64,000 nucleotides of DNA from Azoarcus sp. (GTDB lineage: Bacteria; Pseudomonadota; Gammaproteobacteria; Burkholderiales; Rhodocyclaceae): NCBI GenBank assembly GCA_020725025.1, contig DYFV01000019.1, positions 1 to 64,000 of the forward strand. The letters are read 5' to 3'. How positions within the stretch are numbered: the first letter of the stretch is position 1; every line of letters starts with the position of its first letter. Below the pieces are notes generated by a model that was given only the letters and a program-made list of their open reading frames with translations, was not told the origin of the DNA and made no database searches. This document shows, piece after piece, positions 41,895 through 50,713 of this stretch. The position numbers and the translations under genes are program-made.

Positions 41895-41946
41895 GGTCGG
41901 CGCGCGCCCACCCGGCCCGCGCCGACCGTCTGCCGGGCAAGAATTA

Positions 41947-41961
41947 CACGTGACGTGTAGT
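41947..41961. promoter_or_regulatory. Palindromic putative activator site
   Basis: TACACGTGACGTGTA: 6-bp arms around TGA, about 90 bases upstream of the predicted BON transcription start. That distance suits an enhancer-like site for a sigma-54 activator. The 180-base gap otherwise holds only the promoter and leader. Confidence 0.4.
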
Positions 41962-41985
41962 TCGTCGTACCGTCATTGCCGGGTG

Positions 41986-42864
41986 TCACAAGCGGCCGCG
42001 CTCGGGGTCGAGGCGGTGCAGCGCGGCCTCCACGTGAGGCGGCAACACGCGCCGATGGCGCAGCACCCAGGGCAGGCCGGCCAGGGCTGCGGCGAGGCTT
42101 TGCGCCCGCAGGCCCAGCCCCCGGGCCGCGCCCAGGCGCTCCCGGGTCTCTCGCCAGGCGGCGGCAGCCGGCCGGCGCAGCCAGGCGCACCACAGCGCGT
42201 TGCGCAGCAGCAGGAGGCGGCGCCGGCCGGCATCGCGGTGGGAAGAGGGATGATGGTGGGCGACCAGCTCCGGCACATAGGCGATCCGCCAGCCGGCGGC
42301 GAGCAGGTCGAGCGCCAGCAGGCTCTCCTCGCCGCCGATGAAGAGCCGTGCCTCGTAGCCGCCGGCCGCCATGAAGGCGGTACGCCTCATCACGCAGGCT
42401 CCGGCGAGAAAGCCCGCCACCTCCAGGCCGGGCACGGCCGGGTCGACGCGGCCGCAGCGCGCCATATAGGCGCAGGCCGGATCCTCGCGCCCCGCTTCGC
42501 CCACCAACACGCGCGCCGTGGCCACGGCCAGCCGCGGATAGGCATCGAAGAAGGCCGCCGCCCGCGCGAGCGCGCCCTCGTCCCACCACACGTCGTCGTC
42601 GCAGAACGCCACATAAGGCGTCGCGGCGGTCCGGACACCCGCGTTACGCCCGGCCGCGCCCTGGTTGCGCGCGAGGCGCACCCGCCTCACCGTCGGAAAC
42701 CGCGCAGCCAGCGCCGCCTCGGTCCCGTCGGTCGATCCGTTGTCCACCACCACCACGGGGAGGCCGTCGTGCGCCGCGAGCAGCCGGCTCACGGTCCGCA
42801 GCACCTCGTCCCGGCGCTCGTGGGTAAGGACGACGATGGTGATGTCGCGAGCGCGGCGCTTCAC
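41986..42864 (-). CDS. Glycosyltransferase family 2
   Basis: 292-residue GT-A fold enzyme. Nucleotide-sugar site: ITIVVLTHERRDEVLRTVSRL, VVVVDNGSTDGTEAAL, and the metal-binding CDDDVWW (DXD-like). The C-terminus RLFIGGEESLLALDLLAAGWRIAYVPELVAHHH carries the conserved ED/H region. No membrane helix. The GTG at 42864 overlaps the stop of the PIG-L gene (GTGA); a GTG six bases earlier is possible. Acceptor sugar unknown. Confidence 0.9.
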   Translation of the reverse strand: MKRRARDITIVVLTHERRDEVLRTVSRLLAAHDGLPVVVVDNGSTDGTEAALAARFPTVRRVRLARNQGAAGRNAGVRTAATPYVAFCDDDVWWDEGALARAAAFFDAYPRLAVATARVLVGEAGREDPACAYMARCGRVDPAVPGLEVAGFLAGACVMRRTAFMAAGGYEARLFIGGEESLLALDLLAAGWRIAYVPELVAHHHPSSHRDAGRRRLLLLRNALWCAWLRRPAAAAWRETRERLGAARGLGLRAQSLAAALAGLPWVLRHRRVLPPHVEAALHRLDPERGRL

Positions 42865-43583
42865 GTACACGCCACCATGCAGCCGGCCAGGCGCCAATAG
42901 GCCTCGGCACCGAACACGTCCTGGTGCCCGGGCCGCCCGGGGGTGGCGAGCGCCCGCAGCTGCGAGCGATAGCAGGCGACCGCGCGGCACTTGCGCGCAG
43001 CGGCCCTATCCGCCTCGCGGAAGGCGGTCCGTTGCGGCAGAAGCCCGACCCGGCGCAGCCGGGCGATGCGGTCGCGGGCAAGGCCGGGCAGGCGCCGGTA
43101 GAGGCGGTCCTCGTAGGCGATCCATTCGAGCTCCGAGTGGTCCCCGAGCAGCAGCATCGCGGCCTCGTGGGTGAGGTGGTGATCCGAGTGGAAGAGCCCG
43201 AGGGGGAAGAACACCACGCCGGGCCTGCAGCGCGCGAGCACGTCTTCCAGCGCCTGCGCCACGTCCTGCGCCCGCACCCCGGCGCCGTACTGCCGGTCGC
43301 GGAAATCCAGCCAGAGAGGGGCTGCGTGCAGCAGGGCCAGCGCCCTGAGGTCCTCGGCGCGGCGCTCGCCGATCACGTCGTCGCCCGGAACGAAGCCGGA
43401 CGCCCGGTCCCACTCCGTGAGCGGCGCGTCCGGCGGCGGGCGTCCGGCGAAGACGGTCGCCACGGTGACCGCGTCCGCGCTTGCGATCAGGCGCCCGCAG
43501 GCGAACACTCCGTCGTCGAGGTGGGGGGACAGGACGAGGACCGGCCGGTGGGGCAGCGGTTCGGGAAATATCTGCGTTTTCAT
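42861..43583 (-). CDS. PIG-L family deacetylase
   Basis: 240-residue zinc N-deacetylase of the PIG-L/MshB fold: metal motif SPHLDDGVFACG and HSDHHLTHEA. Members remove acetyl from N-acetylglucosamine-containing lipids, antibiotics or glycans. Coupled to the following glycosyltransferase, so the pair probably edits and extends a glycan. I chose ATG 43583; a GTG at 43604 overlaps the sigma-54-like motif and has no ribosome site. Confidence 0.88.
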   Translation of the reverse strand: MKTQIFPEPLPHRPVLVLSPHLDDGVFACGRLIASADAVTVATVFAGRPPPDAPLTEWDRASGFVPGDDVIGERRAEDLRALALLHAAPLWLDFRDRQYGAGVRAQDVAQALEDVLARCRPGVVFFPLGLFHSDHHLTHEAAMLLLGDHSELEWIAYEDRLYRRLPGLARDRIARLRRVGLLPQRTAFREADRAAARKCRAVACYRSQLRALATPGRPGHQDVFGAEAYWRLAGCMVACT

Positions 43584-43595
43584 GCCGCGCGCGGG

Positions 43596-43610
43596 GCAAT
43601 CCACATGCCC
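43596..43610 (-). promoter_or_regulatory. Sigma-54-like motif before the PIG-L gene
   Basis: GGGCATGTGGATTGC on the minus strand shares its -24 half with the BON promoter and has exact GG-N10-GC spacing. The predicted start would fall at the ATG itself (near 43584), leaving no leader, so it is the least convincing of the set in position. Confidence 0.35.
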
Positions 43611-43634
43611 AAACAGCGGGCGGCCGCTGCCGGA

Positions 43635-46562
43635 TCAGCCGGAGCCGGTCTGCTCGGCTCCCGCTGCCATTGCCTCGCGCTGGCGCGCCGCCAGCGCCGC
43701 GACGGTCTCGATCAGCCGGCTCACCTCGACCGGCTTGCCCACGTGATCCTGGAAGCCCTCGATGGCGAGCTGGCTGCGCCCGAGGTGGGTAAGCGCGGTC
43801 ACCGCGACGGCGGGAACGAAGCCGATGCCGGGCAGTGCGCGCACGCGGGAGAGCACGCTGAAGCCGTCCTCGTCGGGCATCGCGATGTCGAGCAGCAGCA
43901 CCGCCGGGGCGGGCGGTGCGCCGTGTTCGGTCAGGGCGTCGATCAGGCTCTGGCCCGACTCGAAGGTCTGCACCTGCGCCCCGGCGTGGGACAGCATCAG
44001 GCCGATGACGTCGCGTGCGTCCGGGTCGTCGTCGACCGCCAGCACGGTCACGCCTTCCAGTCGCTCCACCGAGGCCGGCTCGGCCGGGAGGGGCGGCCCC
44101 TCGCCCAGGAGCCCATCGACGATCGCCGGCAGCTCGACGATGAAGCGCGCCCCCTGTTCCGCTCCCGGGCTCGCCGCGCGGATCGTCCCGCCGTGCATCT
44201 CCACCAGGTGGCGCGCCAGGGCCAATCCGATTCCCAGGCCCTGGTAGCGCCGGGTGGTGGAGGTATTGGCCTGGCTGAAGCGATCGAAGACGTGGGGCAG
44301 GAAGACCGGATCGATGCCGATGCCCGTGTCGCTCACGGTCAGCTCGATGATGTCCCGGATGCGTTCCAGGGTGATCTCGACGCGCCCGCCCTCGGGGGTG
44401 AACTTGATCGCGTTCGACAGCAGGTTGATGACGACCTGCTGCAGGCGGCCGTGATCGCCCTCGGTCGTGACGACCGGGTGATCCGAGCTGAAGCGCAGCT
44501 CGATGCGCTTGGCCAGCGCCGCCGCCCGCGACACGTCGAGCGCCGCGTGCACCACCTCGACCAGGTTCACCGGGCGGTGCTCGAGCACGAGCTTGCCGCT
44601 GATGATGCGCGAGGTGTCCAGGAGATCGTCGATGAGGCGGCTCTGATGGTCCACGTTGCGCCGGATGGCCTGGGCCGCGCGGGTGACGAGCGCCGGGGCG
44701 GGTACCGTGGTGCCGGACAGGATGTGGCTCCAGCCCTTGAGCGCGTTGAGCGGCGAGCGCAGTTCGTGGGACACCACCGCGAGGAACTCGTCCTTGGCGC
44801 GGCTCGCACGCTCCGCCTCGGCCCGCAGGCGGTGCTCGGCCATCAGGAGCTGCTCCAGCTCACGCTGGATGCGCTTGCGCTCCGTAATGTCCGCCGCCAC
44901 CCCGACCACGCCCATGATGTTCCCGTCGTCGTCGCGCAGCGGCGACTTGGTGACCATGAAGGTACGCGCCCCGCGCGGCGTCGCCAGCGTCTCCTCGACC
45001 ACCTCGGGCTCTCCCGTCTGGAGCACGCGCTGGTCGCTCTCCATGATGCGCCGCGTCTCCTCCGACTCGCCGTAGAGCTCCACCTTGCTGTGGCCGAGCA
45101 CCTGCTCCTCGGTCAGGCCGAGCGCGCGCAGCGCCGCCGGGTTCACCATGATGATGCGGCCCTCGAGATCCTTGGCCAGGATGGGCTCGGGGGTGCTCGC
45201 GACGAAGGTCTGAAGCAGCGCGGTGCTCTCGCGCAGGGCCGCCTTGGCGCGCCCCAGGGCCTCGGTGCGTTCGCCCACCCGGCGGTCAAGGTCCGCGTAG
45301 GCGGCGCGCATCGCGCGCTCGCGCTCGCGGCGCACGGTCGCATCCCGCAGCACCAGCACGCCGCCCACCAGGGAGCCGTCCGGGTTCGTGATCGGCATGG
45401 CGGCGGCATCCACGGCGCACAGGCGCCCGTCCTGCCTGCGCACCGCCGGCTCGCCCGCCACCGAGACCGCCCGGCAGGCGGTGAACACCTCGCTGAACGG
45501 ACTTTCGAGGGGCTCGCCGGTGCGCTCGTCGACGAGTTGGACCAGCTCGTCGACCGGCCGGCCGACCGCCCCGCCCGCGGAGCAGCCGAGCAGCGTCGCG
45601 GTGGCGGGATTCACCAGCCCGATCTTTCCGTCGCGGTCGGCGGTGATGACGGCGTCGCCGATGCTGGTGAGCGTGACGTCCAGCCATTCGCGCTGGGTGT
45701 CGGCCCGCGACTCGGCGCGGGAGCGGTGGACATGCAGGTCGTCGAGCTTGCGGGCGGTCCACAGGACCAGCACGCCGCAGGCGAGGATGGTGGTGACGGT
45801 GAGCACCGCCTCCCCGGCCGCCACGTCGAACCAGCCGCTGCGCCGGCCGAGCGCCTGGGCCCAGCCGACGAGCAGCGGCAGCACGACGGCGGCCGGCAGC
45901 AGCCGCCGCACCACCACCGCCCCGGGCGAATCCTCCTCGAGGATCTGCAGCAGCCGGTGCGGGGGGCGCACGGCCACAAGCGAAAAGCTCGCCGCCAGCA
46001 GGCCGACGGCCGCCGCCGGGAGCAGCCCGCCGGGCAGCGTCGACGGATACATCCACGCGATGCGGAAGGTCAGGCCTACCAGCGACCCCACGGCCAGGCC
46101 GGCGATGATTCCCGCCAGCACCTGGCACCACGCGCGGGCGCGCGCCTCCCGCCGCGTCGCCATGTAGAGGGCCGCGGCGAGCAGCAGGTGGGAGGCGCCC
46201 ACCGTGACCGGAAGCGGGCCGATCCCTGCCGCGATCGCGTCGAGCAGGCGCGCGCTGCCTGCCGGCAGGGTGGCCAGCTCCTGCGCCAGGCCGAGAGCAC
46301 CGACGATCGCGATGGCGGCGGCGGCCGCCGCCGCCACACGCCGTCCCCAGGCCTGCCCGCCGCTCAGGAGGTGCAGTGCGCCACCGCCCAGGAACATCAC
46401 CGCGACACTGCCCGGCCGGATGTCGTCGACGATACCGTTGGCGCCGAGCACGGCGATCAGCAGCATCAGCCACGCGCTGTAGCGCGCGCCCTGCTGCAGA
46501 CGCGAGGCCCACGCGCCGCGCACGTCGGTGCCGACGCTGGTGGGGATGGACGATGCGTTCAT
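43635..46562 (-). CDS. Membrane-bound hybrid sensor histidine kinase
   Basis: 975-residue kinase. Residues 28-270 hold about eight membrane helices (MASE-like integral sensor). A coiled linker leads to two PAS domains (about 292-410 and 450-565). The kinase core has His599 (VVSHELRSPLN), Asn717 (LLSNAIKFT), DTGIGI (745-750) and GLGIGLA (775-781). A C-terminal receiver (836-960) has Asp844-846, Asp892 and Lys943, all intact. It probably phosphorylates the NtrC-type regulator encoded 950 bases upstream on the same strand, with its own receiver as an intermediate or brake. That pairing is inferred from position only. Confidence 0.93.
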   Translation of the reverse strand: MNASSIPTSVGTDVRGAWASRLQQGARYSAWLMLLIAVLGANGIVDDIRPGSVAVMFLGGGALHLLSGGQAWGRRVAAAAAAAIAIVGALGLAQELATLPAGSARLLDAIAAGIGPLPVTVGASHLLLAAALYMATRREARARAWCQVLAGIIAGLAVGSLVGLTFRIAWMYPSTLPGGLLPAAAVGLLAASFSLVAVRPPHRLLQILEEDSPGAVVVRRLLPAAVVLPLLVGWAQALGRRSGWFDVAAGEAVLTVTTILACGVLVLWTARKLDDLHVHRSRAESRADTQREWLDVTLTSIGDAVITADRDGKIGLVNPATATLLGCSAGGAVGRPVDELVQLVDERTGEPLESPFSEVFTACRAVSVAGEPAVRRQDGRLCAVDAAAMPITNPDGSLVGGVLVLRDATVRRERERAMRAAYADLDRRVGERTEALGRAKAALRESTALLQTFVASTPEPILAKDLEGRIIMVNPAALRALGLTEEQVLGHSKVELYGESEETRRIMESDQRVLQTGEPEVVEETLATPRGARTFMVTKSPLRDDDGNIMGVVGVAADITERKRIQRELEQLLMAEHRLRAEAERASRAKDEFLAVVSHELRSPLNALKGWSHILSGTTVPAPALVTRAAQAIRRNVDHQSRLIDDLLDTSRIISGKLVLEHRPVNLVEVVHAALDVSRAAALAKRIELRFSSDHPVVTTEGDHGRLQQVVINLLSNAIKFTPEGGRVEITLERIRDIIELTVSDTGIGIDPVFLPHVFDRFSQANTSTTRRYQGLGIGLALARHLVEMHGGTIRAASPGAEQGARFIVELPAIVDGLLGEGPPLPAEPASVERLEGVTVLAVDDDPDARDVIGLMLSHAGAQVQTFESGQSLIDALTEHGAPPAPAVLLLDIAMPDEDGFSVLSRVRALPGIGFVPAVAVTALTHLGRSQLAIEGFQDHVGKPVEVSRLIETVAALAARQREAMAAGAEQTGSG

Positions 46563-46699
46563 TGCACGGTCGAGACGAGCTCACCCCCTGGCGCGATGTG
46601 GAAGAGGTTGACCCGGCACGCGTCCACCGTGTTCCGGAGCCGGCAAGGCATTGTGGCGACGGGCGGCCGCCACCCAGCGGCGGTGCTCCCTTCCGCGTC

Positions 46700-46990
46700 T
46701 CAGCGGGAACGGCGGGTCAGGAGGGAGAGCAGCAGGCCCGCGCCCAGGGCGACCCCGACCGACGCGATCGGATGCCGCCGGACACAATCCCGCGTCGCCG
46801 ACGCCCAGTAGTCCCCGGCGGAAGCCAGCCGGTGCCCGCGCTCCGCGATCTGGTGCACCGCCGAGGTCGCCACGTCCGCGGCACGGTCCACCGCCTGATG
46901 GGCGGTCGCCGACAACCGGTCGATGCTCTCCGTCGCCTCGGCCGCCCGGCTCGCGCCGATACTGCCCCCACTCGTCGTGATGATGTGCAT
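46700..46990 (-). CDS. DUF883/ElaB/YqjD-family small membrane protein
   Basis: 96-residue protein: a helical ATESIDRLSATAHQAVDRAADV region, then the family C-terminus CVRRHPIASVGVALGAGLLL with one membrane helix and RR(S)R end. E. coli ElaB and YqjD bind ribosomes and attach them to the inner membrane in stationary phase; they are stress-induced. GGAGG six bases before the ATG fixes the start. It lies between the activator and kinase genes and has its own sigma-54-like motif. Confidence 0.88.
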   Translation of the reverse strand: MHIITTSGGSIGASRAAEATESIDRLSATAHQAVDRAADVATSAVHQIAERGHRLASAGDYWASATRDCVRRHPIASVGVALGAGLLLSLLTRRSR

Positions 46991-47069
46991 GTTCGTCCTC
47001 CTGTGCGCTCGAGGGGACACCGGCCCGGATGCCCGATCCGGCTCCGCCGGTGGCCCGAAGGACGGACCA

Positions 47070-47085
47070 TGCAATCAGCGCTCCC
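47070..47085 (-). promoter_or_regulatory. Sigma-54-like motif before the DUF883 gene
   Basis: GGGAGCGCTGATTGCA on the minus strand: GG-N10-GC exact, TTGCA complete, four of seven at -24. Start near 47059, 69 bases before the ATG. Weaker than the neighbours. Confidence 0.4.
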
Positions 47086-47090
47086 GGAGA

Positions 47091-47420
47091 TCAGCCGGCG
47101 GAGGGCTTCCCCTCCTTGCGCCCGCGGGGCCGGCTGCGCGAGACGCCCTCGGGGGGCACCGCGGCCCCCTCGGTATGCTGCGGATCGGGGTGCGGCCCGG
47201 GCACGTCCGACGGCACACCCCGCCGCTCGGTGTCGACGAGGCCCCGCCGGATGTCGCGTTGCGCCTGTTCGATGACTTCGCGCGGTCCTTCGGGCGCCGC
47301 CCCGGGATCGCCGCGCTGGCCCTCGGGCGCCTCGTCGCGCTCGTGAGGCAGCGCCAGGTCCGACGCTGCAGGCTTGTTCGGATCGCCGCTCGCGTGCGGC
47401 CGCTTCCGTTCGTCGTTCAT
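47091..47420 (-). CDS. Small hydrophilic conserved protein
   Basis: 109-residue disordered, charged protein without signal or membrane segment. Motifs are GDPNKPAASDLALPHERDEAP and REVIEQAQRDI...GLVDTERRGVPSD. I recall similar unnamed proteins in other stress-related clusters of proteobacteria, but cannot confirm. GAGGAGG eight bases before the ATG. Preceded by one of the better sigma-54-like promoters with a 20-base leader. Function unknown. Confidence 0.8.
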   Translation of the reverse strand: MNDERKRPHASGDPNKPAASDLALPHERDEAPEGQRGDPGAAPEGPREVIEQAQRDIRRGLVDTERRGVPSDVPGPHPDPQHTEGAAVPPEGVSRSRPRGRKEGKPSAG

Positions 47421-47450
47421 GGCATGGTCCTCCTCTACCGGGGCACCCGC

Positions 47451-47465
47451 GCAAGATTCGTACCC
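47451..47465 (-). promoter_or_regulatory. Sigma-54-like promoter of the 109-residue gene
   Basis: GGGTACGAATCTTGC on the minus strand: exact GG-N10-GC, TTGC complete, five of seven at -24. Start near 47439, just before the SD of the gene at 47420. The -24 half GGTACG is the same as in the DUF421 promoter at 50117. Confidence 0.6.
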
Positions 47466-47513
47466 CTCACGGCAGCGGACCGGGCGCGCACCTCGCGGGT
47501 CGCGGCGCCCGCC

Positions 47514-48968
<1,455 letters not shown>

Positions 48969-49191
48969 GAGTAGGTTGACTCCTTATGGGGCGCCCTGCG
49001 GGTAGCGACTGGAATTCTTACTCGGTGCGTGCAGGCTTTTCATGCGTCGTTCCGACCCCCGCCAGGGAAGGCGGGTTCCCCCTCCGGAACGCGGCACGCC
49101 GGCCGGCGCCCGGACTCCCGCCCAGGGCGGTCCGCCCGGACGGGCAGTCCGAGTTGTAACAATTATCGGCATCACACCCTGCAGCGGGTAC

Positions 49192-50061
49192 TCAGCCGTT
49201 CAGCACACGCCCGCCGTTCGGATGCAGGACCTGCCCGGTCATGTAGCTCGCCCCCTCGGTCGCCAGGAAGACGTAGCAGGGCGCCACCTCGTCCGGCTGG
49301 CCGGGACGCTTCAAGGGCGTATTCGCGCCGAACTCGCCGACGTGCTCCGGGCTGAAGGTCGAAGGGATGAGCGGCGTCCAGATGGGCCCCGGCGCGACCG
49401 CGTTCACCATGATGCCGCGCTCGGCAAGCGACAGCGCCAGCGATCGCGTGAAGGCCACGATGGCACCCTTGGTCGCCGAATAATCGAGCAGCTTGGGATT
49501 GCCCAGGTAGGCGGTGACCGAGCTGGTGTTGATGATGCGTGCCCCCCGCCCCAGATGCGGCAGCGCCGCCTGTACGCAGTGAAACATCGAGAACACGTTG
49601 GTGCGGAAGGTCCGCTCGAGCTGTTCCACGCTGATGTCCGTGATGTCCTGCTGCGGATGCTGCTCGCCGGCGTTGTTCACCAGCACGTCGAGACGCCCCA
49701 GCTCGCGTACCACGCGCTCGACCACCCTGCCGCAGTTCGACGCTTCGGCCAGGTCGGTGGCCACGCCCAGGGCGCGCCGGCCGCAGGCCTCGATCGCAGC
49801 ATGGGTCTGCTGCGCATCCTCGCACTCTTCGAGGTAGGCGATCGCCACGTCGGCGCCCTCCTTGGCGAAGGCGATCGCGACCGCCCGCCCGATGCCGCTG
49901 TCGCCACCGGTCACGAGGGCGACCTTGCCCGCGAGGCGCCCCGAGCCGACGTAGTTCTCCATGAACGACTGCGGCCGCGGGTTCATCTCCTCCTCGCGCC
50001 CGGGCTGCTGCGCCTGGTGCTGTGGCGGCATGGTCCCTTCGCGCTGGTCTTCGCTGTGCAT
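49192..50061 (-). CDS. SDR oxidoreductase (YghA/general stress type)
   Basis: 289-residue NAD(P)-dependent short-chain dehydrogenase. The cofactor motif TGGDSGIGRAVA and catalytic Ser-Tyr-Lys (NTSSVTAY, DYSATKGA) are present. The N-terminal extension of about 40 residues and the end YMTGQVLHPNGGRVLNG place it with the YghA / general stress protein 39 group, often induced by osmotic, ethanol or stationary stress. Start by GGAG seven bases upstream. It is divergent from the DUF421 gene, and both have a sigma-54-like promoter in the 115-base gap. Confidence 0.92.
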   Translation of the reverse strand: MHSEDQREGTMPPQHQAQQPGREEEMNPRPQSFMENYVGSGRLAGKVALVTGGDSGIGRAVAIAFAKEGADVAIAYLEECEDAQQTHAAIEACGRRALGVATDLAEASNCGRVVERVVRELGRLDVLVNNAGEQHPQQDITDISVEQLERTFRTNVFSMFHCVQAALPHLGRGARIINTSSVTAYLGNPKLLDYSATKGAIVAFTRSLALSLAERGIMVNAVAPGPIWTPLIPSTFSPEHVGEFGANTPLKRPGQPDEVAPCYVFLATEGASYMTGQVLHPNGGRVLNG

Positions 50062-50095
50062 GGCTCGTCTCCTGGGGGCTGGTGGCGAGCGGCCC

Positions 50096-50110
50096 GCAAC
50101 CGGTGTGCCC
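50096..50110 (-). promoter_or_regulatory. Sigma-54-like promoter of the SDR gene
   Basis: GGGCACACCGGTTGC on the minus strand: exact GG-N10-GC, TTGC complete, five of seven at -24. Start near 50084, 23 bases before the ATG and just before its GGAG. Confidence 0.62.
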
Positions 50111-50116
50111 GGTTCC

Positions 50117-50131
50117 AGGTACGCGCATTGC
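50117..50131 (+). promoter_or_regulatory. Sigma-54-like promoter of the DUF421 gene
   Basis: AGGTACGCGCATTGC on the plus strand: exact GG-N10-GC, TTGC complete, five of seven at -24. Start near 50143, 34 bases before the ATG. Only six bases separate it from the divergent promoter at 50096-50110. Confidence 0.62.
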
Positions 50132-50176
50132 GGCTCCCGGAATGCCGGCGGCACGGGCTCCGCCGGGGAGAGAACA

Positions 50177-50707
50177 ATGACGATCGACTGGGCGGGGCTC
50201 TTCGAATTCACCGTCGCACCCCTGGAACTGGTCGTGCGCGGCAGCCTGATGTACCTGTTCCTGTTCGTGGTCTTCCGCACCGTGCTCAAGCGCGACGTGG
50301 GCGCGGTCGGGATGGCCGATGTCCTGCTGCTGGTGCTGGTCGCCGACGCGGCGCAGAACGGGATGGCGGGCGACTACCGGTCGGTCGCGGACGGCCTCGT
50401 GCTGGTGTCCACCATCCTCGGCTGGAACGTGCTGCTCGACTGGCTCTCCTTCCGCTTCCCGCGCCTGCGGCGGCTGCTGCAGTCCTCGGCGCTGTGCCTG
50501 GTGCGCGACGGCCGGATCGTATGGCACAACATGCGCCGCGAGTTCATCACCGAGGACGAGCTGATGTCCAAGCTGCGCGAGCACGGCATCTCGCGCCTGG
50601 CCGAGGTGCGGCGCGCCTACATGGAGAGCGACGGGGTGGTGAGCGTCATCCGCAGCGACGGCGGGGACACCGGCGTCGAGGAGCGCGATGCGCACCGCAC
50701 GCCATGA
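50177..50707 (+). CDS. DUF421 (YetF-like) membrane protein
   Basis: 176-residue protein with about three N-terminal membrane helices (LELVVRGSLMYLFLFVVFRTVL; VLLLVLVADAAQN; LVLVSTILGWNVLLDWLSF), then the conserved DUF421 cytosolic domain: LVRDGRIVWHNMRREFITEDELMSKLREHGI. YetF-type proteins are linked to sporulation or stress in Bacillus, with no known biochemical role here. GGGGAGAG precedes the ATG. It converges on ligD. Confidence 0.88.
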   Translation: MTIDWAGLFEFTVAPLELVVRGSLMYLFLFVVFRTVLKRDVGAVGMADVLLLVLVADAAQNGMAGDYRSVADGLVLVSTILGWNVLLDWLSFRFPRLRRLLQSSALCLVRDGRIVWHNMRREFITEDELMSKLREHGISRLAEVRRAYMESDGVVSVIRSDGGDTGVEERDAHRTP

Positions 50708-50713
50708 GGGCCG

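Noticed and set aside
42924-46811. Very long plus-strand open frame (1295 codons) opposite the hybrid kinase
   Set aside because: It is antisense to a kinase with every catalytic motif intact. The translated product is His/Arg/Gly-rich without recognisable domains, a usual artefact of GC-rich third positions.
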